A stretch of 64,000 nt of DNA, taken from JABJOR01 sp965603075 (GTDB lineage: Bacteria; Pseudomonadota; Alphaproteobacteria; Rhodospirillales; Casp-alpha2). Under the pieces are notes generated by a model. The model was not told where the DNA came from. It saw only the letters and a list, made by a program, of their open reading frames with translations, and did not search any database. The position numbers and the translations under genes were made by a program. The first letter of the stretch is position 1, and each line of letters begins with the position of its first letter. Location: contig CBFDBO010000006.1 of the NCBI GenBank assembly GCA_965603075.1, positions 79,870 to 143,869 on the forward strand, given 5' to 3'. Below, in pieces: positions 25,263 through 34,903 of this stretch.

Positions 25263-26049
25263 CCAGACTGGGCTGACAAATTGAGCGGCTGGAATCGGCA
25301 TTGATAAATTCTACAATTTCCATAACGGGCTCATTTGTTGAAAACATTTCAGCCACGTCCGTCACTCGTTCGTTCAACGTTCCTTCTGGTGCGAATATCA
25401 GACGATAGGCTTTCCGCATGTCGTGTATAACATCGCGAGAGAAATTCCGTCGCTTTAATCCGATAATATTCAAACTTGATAAATGGGCTCTATTTCCCAT
25501 AACCGAGCCATAAGGGATAATATCATTTTCGACACCACTCATACCACCGACCATGGCATGCCGACCAATTCTGACAAATTGGTGTACGGCTGAGATGCCA
25601 CCAATGATAGCGTATTCATCAACGATCACATGGCCCGCTAGCGTCGCATTGTTTACCAAAATCACATTATCACTGATCATGCAATCATGGGCCACGTGGG
25701 CACCAACCATGAAGAGACAGTTGTTGCCCACTTTGGTTAGTAAACCACCACCTTTAGTCCCAGGGTTAATAGTGACTTGTTCTCTTATCAGCGTATTACA
25801 GCCAATTTCGAGACGGGACTTTTCGCCCTCAAATTTTAAATCCTGAGGGGCGTGGCCGATAGAGGCAAATGGGAAAATTTTTGTATTTGCACCGATGGAT
25901 GTGATGCCAGCGACAACAACGTGAGAGATTAGCTCAACACCGTCCCCCAAAGTGACTTCTGGCCCTACCATACAATAGGGGCCAATTTTGACATCCGCTC
26001 CCAGTGTTGCGCCGTCTTCAATGATTGCCGTAGGGTGAATTGTGCTCAT
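25249..26049 (-). CDS. lpxA: UDP-N-acetylglucosamine O-acyltransferase
   Basis: First step of lipid A synthesis: transfers the 3-hydroxyacyl chain from ACP to UDP-GlcNAc. Left-handed beta-helix protein of 266 residues with many hexapeptide repeats, starting IHPTAIIEDGATLGADVKIGP. The catalytic histidine lies in VGAHVAHDCMISDNV. The C-terminal helical domain includes GLKRRNFSRDVIHDMRKAYR, diagnostic of LpxA. It is 2 nt from fabZ. Confidence 0.96.
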   Translation of the reverse strand: MSTIHPTAIIEDGATLGADVKIGPYCMVGPEVTLGDGVELISHVVVAGITSIGANTKIFPFASIGHAPQDLKFEGEKSRLEIGCNTLIREQVTINPGTKGGGLLTKVGNNCLFMVGAHVAHDCMISDNVILVNNATLAGHVIVDEYAIIGGISAVHQFVRIGRHAMVGGMSGVENDIIPYGSVMGNRAHLSSLNIIGLKRRNFSRDVIHDMRKAYRLIFAPEGTLNERVTDVAEMFSTNEPVMEIVEFINADSSRSICQPSLDDGA

Positions 26050-26051
26050 GT

Positions 26052-26516
26052 TTAAGATACCATGGCTGAAAATACGGCTTCGGCTTTCAAAACGCCATCG
26101 ACCATTGCTTTACCTTGGAACTTCCAGACATTTGCTCTAGAGCGAATCTTTTCAACGTGTAATTCGACTGTATCACCAGGAACCACGGGTTTGCGAAATT
26201 TAGCAGAATCCACGGACATGAAAAACACCATCCGTTCATTGCTCAAATCATCTTGCCCCGCCATAACAGTAACACCCGCTGTTTGGGCCATGGCTTCAAT
26301 AATCAAAACCCCCGGCATAATCGGTTTATCAGGAAAATGGCCCGTAAAAAAATGTTCATTAATGGTAACGTTTTTTATACCTATGGCTTTTTCTTCAGCA
26401 TATATATCGCGCATTTTATCAATTAATAAAAAGGGATGCCGATGGGGAATCATCTTCATTATTTCCGTTACATCATATTCAGCTACGTATCTTCCTGCGT
26501 TTGATGTTTCACTCAT
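26052..26516 (-). CDS. fabZ: 3-hydroxyacyl-ACP dehydratase FabZ
   Basis: Dehydrates 3-hydroxyacyl-ACP in fatty-acid elongation and competes with LpxA/LpxD for hydroxyacyl-ACP. Hot-dog fold, 154 residues. Signatures are MKMIPHRHPFLLIDK and the catalytic His/Glu stretch FFTGHFPDKPIMPGVLIIEA. Overlaps the lpxD end by 8 nt and lies between lpxD and lpxA, the conserved Gram-negative order. Confidence 0.96.
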   Translation of the reverse strand: MSETSNAGRYVAEYDVTEIMKMIPHRHPFLLIDKMRDIYAEEKAIGIKNVTINEHFFTGHFPDKPIMPGVLIIEAMAQTAGVTVMAGQDDLSNERMVFFMSVDSAKFRKPVVPGDTVELHVEKIRSRANVWKFQGKAMVDGVLKAEAVFSAMVS

Positions 26517-27546
26517 AATCAGTTTTTCCTTTTTTCTTCTTTGCTATACGTCCAAGGCAGGCAACTTCACGGAACCAATCTTTCAATGGTTGGGCTGGGT
26601 ATCCCCCTACTTTACTGCCGGCTGGGATATCGCGCATGACACCGCTTTTGCCAGCAATTTGCACACCATCACCAATATTGAGATGACCCGCAATGCCGGT
26701 TTGCCCCCCCATGATGACAAAATTGCCAAGTTTAGTAGAGCCTGAAATACCTGTATGGGAAGCCAATACGCAGCCTATCCCCATTTGCACATTATGCGCA
26801 ATTTGAATCATGTTATCGAGTTTGCAGCCATCGCCAATGATTGTATCGGGTCCCGTTCCGCGGTCGATGGTTGAGTTCGCGCCAATTTCAACATCATTAC
26901 CAATGGTAACTTTACCTAGCTGGGGCACTTTTAAGTGTCCCCCTGCCCCCAAAGCAAATCCAAAACCATCTTGACCAATGCGTACACCAGGATGAAGGAT
27001 AACAGCGTTTCCAATATCACAACATTGTAAGGTTATGTTGGAATCGATCTTGCAATTATCGCCAATGCTCACCCCTTGGTTAATTGTACAGTTTGCACCG
27101 ATGGATGTATTGCTACCAATTTTCACACTGTCCTCGATCACGGTTCCTGCGCCAATTGATATATTGGTTCCAAGGGTAGCAGATTTTGAAATGATAGCAG
27201 CGGGGTGAATTATTGATTGGCTTGTTGTGTAAGGGTGGAATGCTTCTGCAACACGGGCATAGCTATGATAAGGCTGCTTCGTAATTAATAGAGCCATCCC
27301 GGCGGGTGCCAGATGAGCAACGTCAGAATGGACGATACAAACTCCCGCATTTGATTGGGCGAAAGCTTGTTTGTACCGACTATTATCAAGAAAGCTAACG
27401 TGCCCTTTTGTCGCATCAGACAATGCAGCGACATCATGATAAAGGGCATCTGGATTTATATTCCCACCAATTTCAGCTTTGGCAATTTTGGCGAGTTCCT
27501 CCAACTTAAAAGGACCTGCAGAAAGAAAAAAACGTTCGTCAGCCAT
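26509..27546 (-). CDS. lpxD: UDP-3-O-acylglucosamine N-acyltransferase
   Basis: Third step of lipid A synthesis: N-acylation. The 345-residue protein has an N-terminal uridine-binding domain (about 1-110, with ALSDATKGHVSFLDNSRYK) and a beta-helix of hexapeptide repeats. The catalytic histidine is in DNMIQIAHNVQMG. The end RIAKKKKGKTDYE is a basic tail. It follows the skp/ompH-like gene by 5 nt. Confidence 0.96.
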   Translation of the reverse strand: MADERFFLSAGPFKLEELAKIAKAEIGGNINPDALYHDVAALSDATKGHVSFLDNSRYKQAFAQSNAGVCIVHSDVAHLAPAGMALLITKQPYHSYARVAEAFHPYTTSQSIIHPAAIISKSATLGTNISIGAGTVIEDSVKIGSNTSIGANCTINQGVSIGDNCKIDSNITLQCCDIGNAVILHPGVRIGQDGFGFALGAGGHLKVPQLGKVTIGNDVEIGANSTIDRGTGPDTIIGDGCKLDNMIQIAHNVQMGIGCVLASHTGISGSTKLGNFVIMGGQTGIAGHLNIGDGVQIAGKSGVMRDIPAGSKVGGYPAQPLKDWFREVACLGRIAKKKKGKTDYE

Positions 27547-27551
27547 TTGCT

Positions 27552-28127
27552 TTATTTACCCGGTTTAGGGACCGAAATATCTGGTAGAGAAGCATTCAAT
27601 TGAATAATTACCTCTTCGGTAATCTCCAATGCACGCGAAGATAAAACTGTCTGTTCTCTACGAAGTATTAGTGACAATTTTTTATCAGCGGCTATGGTGG
27701 CAATAATTTTGTTTAAAGCCTTTTGAACGGTACTCATCGCTTTATTTCTTGATTGATCTAGTTCTTGTCGACGGAGTTGGACCATTCGTTGAACTTCGGC
27801 AACCCGGCTTTCAAATTTTTTAGATTCTTCAGCATAAGCTTCCGGACTAAGCACATTTCTTTGACGTGAGAGTTTTTGACGTGCGGTTCTTAGCTGGTTT
27901 TCTTCATTTTGAATATCGCTTTGAAAACCAGTTCTAAATACATTAATTTGTTTTTGAATGCTCTCAACTGCAGTTGATTTTTTTAGGACACCCTTCATAT
28001 CAAGAATAGCAATCCTCAATTGGAAATTATCATTTGAAGATTGATCTTGGGCTTGCGCACCATATGAAACGGTAACGAGAACACAAAAAACCAGTGCATA
28101 AATAAGTTTATTAAAAGTAATCAACAA
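27552..28127 (-). CDS. skp: OmpH/Skp-type periplasmic chaperone
   Basis: Holds unfolded outer-membrane proteins on their way to BamA. The 191-residue precursor has a signal peptide (MLITFNKLIYALVFCVLVTV, cleavage near AQA). The mature protein begins with the strand LRIAILDMKGVLKKSTAVESI and then a long charged helical hairpin of about 90 residues (IQNEENQLRTARQKLSRQRN, QRMVQLRRQELDQSRNK). It ends DLTEEVI-like ITEEVIIQLNASLPDISVP. This matches OmpH/Skp in topology and in position between bamA and lpxD. Confidence 0.9.
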   Translation of the reverse strand: MLITFNKLIYALVFCVLVTVSYGAQAQDQSSNDNFQLRIAILDMKGVLKKSTAVESIQKQINVFRTGFQSDIQNEENQLRTARQKLSRQRNVLSPEAYAEESKKFESRVAEVQRMVQLRRQELDQSRNKAMSTVQKALNKIIATIAADKKLSLILRREQTVLSSRALEITEEVIIQLNASLPDISVPKPGK

Positions 28128-28133
28128 CTTCTC

Positions 28134-30425
28134 CTAAAACCGTGTTCCAAAATTAACACGGACGGTCTCGCTAATATCAAATGTTTCTTGTTTAATGGGT
28201 TTACCGAAATCAAATCCAATTGGCCCCATAGGTGATATCCACGTAACCCCCATGCCAACAGAAGCTCTTAGACTTTGCGTGTCACTGATATTGGCCGAAG
28301 AACTGGCTAGTTTTCCAGAGCTACCAAAGTCAGTAAATAATTTAGCAGAAACGCCAAGTTCATCAGGTAAACCAACGGGAACTTTTAGCTCTATAGATCC
28401 GGTATACATCCATTCACCACCAAGGGCGTCACTCGTTGATGTATCCCTTGGACCGACACCAGAGGCTGCAAACCCGCGAAGGTCACTACCACCAATAAAG
28501 AAGCGGTCCTGCAATTTTATGTCTTCACCAATGCCTGTTATAATACCTGTTTTACCAGAGACACTACCAATAACATTATCCGTAAATGGATAAAAATATG
28601 CGCCTTTAACTGTATTCCTTAAATAATGAACATCACCCCCCAGCCCCGCCAAGTCATTCGAGAGAGAGGCATAATAGCCCATCGTTGGCATTAACCGAGA
28701 GTCGCGTACGTCATACCCTATACTATGGGTAACAGACGAAGTTGTTGTTTCGCCCGATTGTGATTGAATGACAGAAGAGGCATCCGAACCAACGTCTGTA
28801 ATATCACGGATAGAAAGTAAATATTTCCAGTTTTGGTATAGATTATCGGCTAATGGATAACCGAGGCGTAGGGCACCGCCAATATTATTGGAATTATAGG
28901 AACTTTGGTCCTGTTTATCTTCTGTTGTTTTAAAAATATCAAAGCCAGCAGATACTTTACGGTCCATAAAATAAGGTTCCGTAAATGATAATTGAATTTG
29001 TGAAGCCTCAGCGGCCAAACGTGTACTTAGAGATAAGTTTTGTCCTTTACCCATAAAGTTACGTTCGGTAATGCCGATATCCCCCATAGGTCCAATATCA
29101 GTAGAATAACCAATCCCAAGATTAAGAGAGCCTGTGGACTTCTCTTTAACGTCTATTTTAATAGATGTTTTATCTTGATCGCTACCCGGTAGGCGCTCGA
29201 TGTCTACAGTTTCAAAGAAGTCCAAATTTTGAATGTTCTGACGAGAAAATCGCATCTTTGATGTGCTAAAAGCATCACCTTCTACCAGCTTCATTTCACG
29301 ACGAAGGACTTTATCTAATGTTCGGACATTACCACTTATTTCTATACGCTCAACAAAGACCCGAGGACCTTCATTGATTTCAAATTCAATATCAATTTTT
29401 TTCTCTGCTCGGTTCCGGTTGATTTTGGGTCTTACATCAACAAAAGCGTAACCTAAATTGCCTACCTCTGAGGTTAACATGTCGATCGTATCATCAACAG
29501 TTTCTGTATTATATTGATCCCCTGTCTTTGGAACGATAAGGAGCGATAGAGCTTCACCATCTAGATCGCGGAGCCGAGCTGTGACATTCAATTCACCGAA
29601 AGTATAAAGCTCTCCTTCATCAACCGTATATGTGAGAAAGAAAGATTTCCGGTCTGGTGTCAGTTCTGCAACGGCTGACATTACTCTAAAGTCTGCGTAG
29701 CCTTCCTGTAGATAGAATTGGCGTAAAAGCTCACGGTCTAGTGTCAGGCGATCGGGATCATAAACATCATCTGATGATAATACCCGGTACCATCTTGATT
29801 CCTTGGTTTGTACAACACTTCGCAAGTCATCATCATCAAAGTCTTTGTTTCCAACAAATCTGATGTTGCTAATTTCTGTGAGTTCCCCTTCGTTAATCTC
29901 AAAGACAAGATCAACGCGGTTTTGGGGGAGTTCAATAATCTTTGGTTCTACGGAGACAGCAAAGCGGCCCAAACGGCGATATAATGTCAGGATACGTTGA
30001 ACATCGTTTTGAATTTTTGTGCGGGTGTAAATAACACGAGGACGTAAAGTAACCTCAGGTTCAATTCGCTCGTCCTTGACTACATCGTTTCCTTCAAAAT
30101 CGATCTGATTGATGATCGGGTTTTCAACGACGGAAATAATCAGGTCTTGGCCTTGTTTTGAAAAACTAATGTCAGCAAACAATCCGGTCGCAAACATCGC
30201 TTTCAAGGACTTGTCTATTTTAGACGAATCAAAAGGATCACCTGATTGAACTTGCAAATATGTTTGAATGGTTTCCGGGTCGACCCGGTTGGCGCCTTCA
30301 ACGATAATCGAGTTTATAGTGCCCGCAGATTGTGCAAGTTGTAGAGGGCGTTCGCCAGCCGTAACGATGGTTGCTGCGGTAAACGCGAGTATTAAGGACA
30401 GGCAAAGTGTATTTAAATATTGCAT
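28134..30425 (-). CDS. bamA: Outer membrane protein assembly factor BamA
   Basis: Central beta-barrel insertase of the BAM complex, 763 residues. A signal peptide (MQYLNTLCLSLILAFTAATI) is followed by five POTRA repeats (about 35-420), recognisable by IIVEGANRVDPETIQTYLQV, FEGNDVVKDERIE, IRFVGNKDFDDDDLRSVV and IEISGNVRTLDKVLRREM. A 16-strand Omp85 barrel follows, including FFIGGSDLRGFAASGVGPRD, which has the conserved RGF of the barrel lumen loop. The terminal residue is Phe, as expected of outer-membrane barrels. Confidence 0.97.
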   Translation of the reverse strand: MQYLNTLCLSLILAFTAATIVTAGERPLQLAQSAGTINSIIVEGANRVDPETIQTYLQVQSGDPFDSSKIDKSLKAMFATGLFADISFSKQGQDLIISVVENPIINQIDFEGNDVVKDERIEPEVTLRPRVIYTRTKIQNDVQRILTLYRRLGRFAVSVEPKIIELPQNRVDLVFEINEGELTEISNIRFVGNKDFDDDDLRSVVQTKESRWYRVLSSDDVYDPDRLTLDRELLRQFYLQEGYADFRVMSAVAELTPDRKSFFLTYTVDEGELYTFGELNVTARLRDLDGEALSLLIVPKTGDQYNTETVDDTIDMLTSEVGNLGYAFVDVRPKINRNRAEKKIDIEFEINEGPRVFVERIEISGNVRTLDKVLRREMKLVEGDAFSTSKMRFSRQNIQNLDFFETVDIERLPGSDQDKTSIKIDVKEKSTGSLNLGIGYSTDIGPMGDIGITERNFMGKGQNLSLSTRLAAEASQIQLSFTEPYFMDRKVSAGFDIFKTTEDKQDQSSYNSNNIGGALRLGYPLADNLYQNWKYLLSIRDITDVGSDASSVIQSQSGETTTSSVTHSIGYDVRDSRLMPTMGYYASLSNDLAGLGGDVHYLRNTVKGAYFYPFTDNVIGSVSGKTGIITGIGEDIKLQDRFFIGGSDLRGFAASGVGPRDTSTSDALGGEWMYTGSIELKVPVGLPDELGVSAKLFTDFGSSGKLASSSANISDTQSLRASVGMGVTWISPMGPIGFDFGKPIKQETFDISETVRVNFGTRF

Positions 30426-30456
30426 ATGAGGATATTCTCAAATTTCTTCTTAAGAA

Positions 30457-31590
30457 TCAAGACACTAAGTCTTTAATAAATTGAATGACATTAAAATGTT
30501 CAAGATCATTCCATGTGACAAAAGAAAATATGGAAATAAGCACCACCAAACCAGCCCCAAATGCGTATTCCTGCGCCTTTTCGTTGATTGGTTTACCGAG
30601 GACAAATTCAGCGGCATAAAATACCAAATGTCCACCATCAAGCATGGGAATGGGAAACAGATTAATCAATCCCAAGTTTATGGATAATGCTGCCATAAAG
30701 ATGATTAGGCTTATGATGCCGCCCTGTGCCATGTCCCCTGAAATTTCAGCAATGCGTAAAGGTCCACCAAGGTCTTCCGTGCCACGGTCTCCTGAAAACA
30801 TCTCGCCCAGATAGCCCAGAATGCCTGTAACCATGCCATAGGTACGTTCCACACCAAACTGAGCGGAATCGATAAAGCCAACGCTTTCGTAATCAATTTG
30901 TTCTGGATCAGGGGTAACACCGAGTTGACCATAGGTTTCGCCCGATGCTCCCGTCATTAACTTGGGCGTAACGGTCAAGTTAATTTCTGATGCATCACGT
31001 AAGATTGTAACAGAAAGTGGGACACCCGGATTTACACTGATGACATCTTTCAAATCATTGAAAAGACGGATTTCTGTTCCATTTATATCAATAATTCGAT
31101 CACCTGTCATCATACCAGATTGTTCAGCGGCACTACCCGGCATAACAGAGCCAACGCCGGCGTGAGGTACAGGTGTTCCAACAATCCAAGCCAGCAGAAA
31201 GAAGACAACGATAGCAAAGAGAAAGTTAGCCATAGGACCACCCAAAACAATGGCTGTGCGCTGGCCAAGTGTTTTATGGGCAAAAGAAACAGCCTTATCT
31301 TCGTCACTCATAGGCTGATTAGTTTCACCTTTTCCATCGGCTTCGGTGTCACTTTGGCCGTACATTTTAACGTAACCGCCCATAGGAATGGCGCTGATTT
31401 TCCACCTTGTGCCGGCTTTGTTATACCAGCCGTATAATTCAGGTCCGAAACCAATTGAGAAAACCTCAATACGAACACCAGCACGTCTGGCGATCCAGTA
31501 ATGTCCCAATTCGTGCACATAAACCAAAATGGTCAGGACTACGAGAAACGGTATTACATATGTCCAAGCAAAATTTAATAATTCCATCAA
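30457..31590 (-). CDS. rseP: Site-2 intramembrane metalloprotease RseP
   Basis: Cuts anti-sigma factors or other substrates within the inner membrane. 377 residues with the zinc motif HELGHYWIA in the first membrane segment and one PDZ domain (about 125-210, GVGSVMPGSAAEQSGMMTGD). The second catalytic motif is NLFPIPMLDGGHLVFY in the penultimate segment. It lies between dxr and bamA, as usual. A single PDZ domain rather than two is common in alphaproteobacterial versions. Confidence 0.95.
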   Translation of the reverse strand: MMELLNFAWTYVIPFLVVLTILVYVHELGHYWIARRAGVRIEVFSIGFGPELYGWYNKAGTRWKISAIPMGGYVKMYGQSDTEADGKGETNQPMSDEDKAVSFAHKTLGQRTAIVLGGPMANFLFAIVVFFLLAWIVGTPVPHAGVGSVMPGSAAEQSGMMTGDRIIDINGTEIRLFNDLKDVISVNPGVPLSVTILRDASEINLTVTPKLMTGASGETYGQLGVTPDPEQIDYESVGFIDSAQFGVERTYGMVTGILGYLGEMFSGDRGTEDLGGPLRIAEISGDMAQGGIISLIIFMAALSINLGLINLFPIPMLDGGHLVFYAAEFVLGKPINEKAQEYAFGAGLVVLISIFSFVTWNDLEHFNVIQFIKDLVS

Positions 31591-31640
31591 TAACTACCAC
31601 TATTCCTATATCTGAATGACATTCACACAGAATCTTTATT

Positions 31641-32834
31641 TTATATAGGCACGAATTTAGATTTAATTAAGGCATGGGCCTTATTTCGTGCATCTTGATC
31701 GGCTGTATGAACATCTTCCAATGTATCTATTGTGCGAACGTCACATTCTGAGAGGGTTTCTTCTACCACCCGAGCAATATCAAGAAAGCCAATTTGTTTA
31801 TTCAGAAAATGATGCACCGCAATTTCATTGGCTGCATTTAGCACACAAGGCCTGCAACCACCAGCGAGAAGGCTTTCTCGAGCCAATCGAATTGCCGGAA
31901 ACCTAACATCATTAGGGGGCTCGAAGGTAAGCTTTGCAATTTCCGCTAAATCAAGCCGTGGGGATGGTGTTGGTATTCGATCAGGCCAAGCCATAGAAAA
32001 GGCAATTGGTGTACGCATGTCTGGTGATCCCAGTTGCGCTAAAACAGAACCATCAACATAGCTGACCATTGAATGAATCACAGATTGCGGGTGCACCAAA
32101 ATATCAATTTGATCTAAATTCACGGGAAATAAATGATAAGCTTCAATCAGCTCAAGCCCTTTATTCATCATAGTGGCTGAATCGATGGATATTTTGGCCC
32201 CCATAGACCAAACGGGATGAGCAGCGGCTTGTTCTGGTGTTGCTTTTTCCATTTCAGCCAAACTGGAGGATCTAAACGGGCCACCAGATGCCGTCAGAAT
32301 AATTTTTTCTACTCGGTCAGGATGCTCAAAATCAAATACTTGATAAATCGCATTGTGTTCGGAATCTGTTGGGATCAATGTTGCCTTATGGGCAATGATT
32401 TCGCTCATAAACAAGTCACCCGCAGCAACAAGACATTCTTTGTTTGCCAGACCAATAATAGCCCCTCTGCGAACAGCGCTCAACGTGGGTTTCAACCCTG
32501 CGGCACCGACGATGCAGGCCATAACAACATCAGATGTCCGTTCCGCCGCATCCGAGATAGCCTGTTCTCCAGCAGCTATTTCGATATCCGTATTGCCAAG
32601 CGCGTCCTTTAGGTCATCATAACGACCTTCATCAGCAACAACGACAATTTCAGGGTTAAACTTGAGAGCTTGTTCCACGAGCAAGTCTACGTTTGTGTTG
32701 GCGGTTAAGGCGATTACTTTGAATTGGTCCGCATTACGCTCAATCAAATCGATGGCATTACACCCTACAGAGCCCGTTGATCCCAATATACTAACTGTTC
32801 TTGGGCCTTTGGATAATGTGTTGGTTAATTCCAT
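31641..32834 (-). CDS. dxr: 1-deoxy-D-xylulose 5-phosphate reductoisomerase
   Basis: Makes 2-C-methyl-D-erythritol 4-phosphate in the non-mevalonate isoprenoid pathway. 397 residues: the NADPH-binding loop SILGSTGSVGCNAIDLI, the substrate/metal region GLANKECLVAAGDL and PTDSEHNAIYQVF, and the catalytic loop TASGGPFRSSSLAEM. These are followed by HPVWSMGAKISIDSATMMNK. It overlaps the end of cdsA by 10 nt and probably feeds isoprenoid units to uppS two genes upstream. Confidence 0.96.
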   Translation of the reverse strand: MELTNTLSKGPRTVSILGSTGSVGCNAIDLIERNADQFKVIALTANTNVDLLVEQALKFNPEIVVVADEGRYDDLKDALGNTDIEIAAGEQAISDAAERTSDVVMACIVGAAGLKPTLSAVRRGAIIGLANKECLVAAGDLFMSEIIAHKATLIPTDSEHNAIYQVFDFEHPDRVEKIILTASGGPFRSSSLAEMEKATPEQAAAHPVWSMGAKISIDSATMMNKGLELIEAYHLFPVNLDQIDILVHPQSVIHSMVSYVDGSVLAQLGSPDMRTPIAFSMAWPDRIPTPSPRLDLAEIAKLTFEPPNDVRFPAIRLARESLLAGGCRPCVLNAANEIAVHHFLNKQIGFLDIARVVEETLSECDVRTIDTLEDVHTADQDARNKAHALIKSKFVPI

Positions 32835-33499
32835 GAGAACCCCAGTTCAAGGTCCAAATATATAATAACCCCTGCCCCTATTGCTGCTGCCATAAGGCCG
32901 TCAATACGATCTAAAATACCGCCATGTCCGGGGATAATTTTGCCGCTATCTTTAACGCCGAAATGTCGTTTAGCGTAAGATTCAAGCAAATCCCCCATTT
33001 GAGATAGCCCGCCTATTATAGTGCTGAGAACCACGAGTGTTAGGTTGAGCGCTCCATCATTCATGAAATATCCATAGGCCAATCCAATTAATGCCGCAGA
33101 AACCAGAGCCCCTAGAAAGCCTGCCCACGTTTTTTTAGGACTGATTTTCGGCGCCAATTTTGGACCGCCGATGGTGGAGCCAGATAAGTAAGCCCCCGTA
33201 TCGGCCGCCCAAACAAGGGCTAACAACCAAAAAAGAATCAAATGACCACTATCATTCGATAATCGGAGCCAATAGAGACCATAGATGGATATAGAAATAT
33301 AAAGTCCGCCGGCAAGCAGCCAACCCCACGATACTTGTCCATTTTCACGAATGCGACACATGTTCAGCCATTCTTTGAGACCGAGCGCTAGTGATAAAAT
33401 CATCATAATTTGAAAAATTAATCCGCCAGCATAAACAGCATAAAGAACGATCGGTGCTAGAATCAGGGCTGAGAGTGTCCGTACCAGAAGTGTGTTCAC
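32825..33499 (-). CDS. cdsA: Phosphatidate cytidylyltransferase
   Basis: Integral inner-membrane enzyme forming CDP-diacylglycerol for phospholipid synthesis. 224 residues, shorter than the E. coli protein (about 285), with about six membrane segments. The family signature is complete: SYAKRHFGVKDSGKIIPGHG followed by GILDRIDGLMAA. AADTGAYLSG-type and SPKKTWAGFLGA blocks are also present. It lies 27 nt after uppS. Confidence 0.93.
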   Translation of the reverse strand: MNTLLVRTLSALILAPIVLYAVYAGGLIFQIMMILSLALGLKEWLNMCRIRENGQVSWGWLLAGGLYISISIYGLYWLRLSNDSGHLILFWLLALVWAADTGAYLSGSTIGGPKLAPKISPKKTWAGFLGALVSAALIGLAYGYFMNDGALNLTLVVLSTIIGGLSQMGDLLESYAKRHFGVKDSGKIIPGHGGILDRIDGLMAAAIGAGVIIYLDLELGFSWN

Positions 33500-33526
33500 G
33501 CTAAGGTTCCAGTACTTATAAGGTGA

Positions 33527-34261
33527 TCAGAGGGTTCCGCCATATCGGCGATCCCTGTTCTGAAAGGCTGTTATGGCGTTGCTGAAATCATCTTCGGTAA
33601 AATCAGGCCACATAACATCCATAAACAATAATTCGGCGTACGCTAATTGCCACAATAAAAAGTTACTGATGCGATGCTCACCACTTGTACGGATAAGCAA
33701 ATCAGGGTCAGGAATATCGGGGCTGAAAAGATTGCTTGAGAGGGTATCTTCATTGATGTCGTCAATGGACAAGCTGCCCTCTAAGACTTGAGCCGCAATG
33801 CGTTTTGTTGCGTTGGTTACTTCTGCACGGCCACCATAACTCAGGGCTAGAATCAATGTAAGCCCTTGGTTGTTGGCTGTTAATTTTTCGGCTTCTTCAA
33901 TCAACCGATTTATATCAGCTTCTAAGGTCGTTCGGTCACCGATAACACGGAAGCAGACATCATTTTTATGAAGCTCAGCGATTTCTTTGCGTAAATAGAA
34001 TTTCAATAACCCCATCAAGTCATTGACTTCATCAAGCGGGCGTTTCCAATTTTCAGAAGAAAAGCCAAATAAAGTTAAATATGATATTCCCGCTTCGGCC
34101 GCTGCATTAATTGTTTTACGGACGGCGTCCGCGCCCCGACGATGGCCTTCAATACGAGGTAGCCCACGCGCACGCGCCCAACGGCCATTACCATCCATAA
34201 TAACAGCAATATGTATAGGAATAGAGGGAGCGCTTCCCGTTTGTAGTGGAGCCGTCTTCAT
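33527..34261 (-). CDS. uppS: Isoprenyl (undecaprenyl) diphosphate synthase
   Basis: Makes undecaprenyl diphosphate, the lipid carrier for peptidoglycan. 244 residues. Motifs are HIAVIMDGNGRWARARGLPR (the Asp of MDGNGRWA is catalytic), GHRRGADAVR, LTLFGFSSENWKRP, LSYGGRAEVTNA and PDLLIRTSGEHRISNFLLWQ. It lies between frr and cdsA with a 5-nt gap to frr. Confidence 0.97.
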   Translation of the reverse strand: MKTAPLQTGSAPSIPIHIAVIMDGNGRWARARGLPRIEGHRRGADAVRKTINAAAEAGISYLTLFGFSSENWKRPLDEVNDLMGLLKFYLRKEIAELHKNDVCFRVIGDRTTLEADINRLIEEAEKLTANNQGLTLILALSYGGRAEVTNATKRIAAQVLEGSLSIDDINEDTLSSNLFSPDIPDPDLLIRTSGEHRISNFLLWQLAYAELLFMDVMWPDFTEDDFSNAITAFQNRDRRYGGTL

Positions 34262-34266
34262 TAATA

Positions 34267-34836
34267 TCAGACCTGCATTATCTCTTCTTCCTTGCTGGCT
34301 AAGGAAGCGTCGATTTTACCAACATAGGTGTCTGTAAGATCTTGAATTTCTTGAGAGTAATCGTGGTGTTCATCCTTTGTGATGTCACCATCCTTTTCAG
34401 ATTTTTTAAGGTCATCCATACCATGACGACGTACATTTCGAACCGAAATACGAGCTTCTTCGGCGTATTTCGCTGCAATTTTTGTAAATTCTATTCGGCG
34501 TTCTTCCGTTAAGGCTGGAATGGGCACTCGAACATTTTGGCCTTCCGTCTGCGGATTAAGACCGAGATTAGATTCTCTGATTGCTTTCTCCACTGATGAA
34601 ACAAGGGATTTATCCCATACCTGAACGGACAGCATGCGGGGTTCTGGCACACCGATTGTTCCGACTTGGTTCATCGGGGTTGGATTGCCATAGGCATCGA
34701 CCATAACAGGTTCAAGCAAACTGGTTGTTGCACGGCCACTTCTTAAGCCTGAAAATTCTTTATGCAGCATATCAACAGCACCTTCCATCCGGCGGCTAAA
34801 ATCCGCTTTCAGCGTCGGAAAATTAATCTCAGACAC
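34267..34836 (-). CDS. frr: Ribosome recycling factor
   Basis: Splits the post-termination ribosome with EF-G. 189 residues with the three-helix bundle and small beta domain: MEGAVDMLHKEFSGLRSGRA, LLEPVMVDAYGNPTPMNQVG, ESNLGLNPQTEGQNVRVPIP and the C-terminal charged helices with RNVRRHGMDDLKKSEKDGD. Start at ATG 34836. It follows pyrH by 67 nt. Confidence 0.97.
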   Translation of the reverse strand: MSEINFPTLKADFSRRMEGAVDMLHKEFSGLRSGRATTSLLEPVMVDAYGNPTPMNQVGTIGVPEPRMLSVQVWDKSLVSSVEKAIRESNLGLNPQTEGQNVRVPIPALTEERRIEFTKIAAKYAEEARISVRNVRRHGMDDLKKSEKDGDITKDEHHDYSQEIQDLTDTYVGKIDASLASKEEEIMQV

Positions 34837-34903
34837 AACGATCTCCCTTTAAATATTATATGGTTATTGATTACTATAGGTATCATGTAAAATACAGCAT
34901 TAC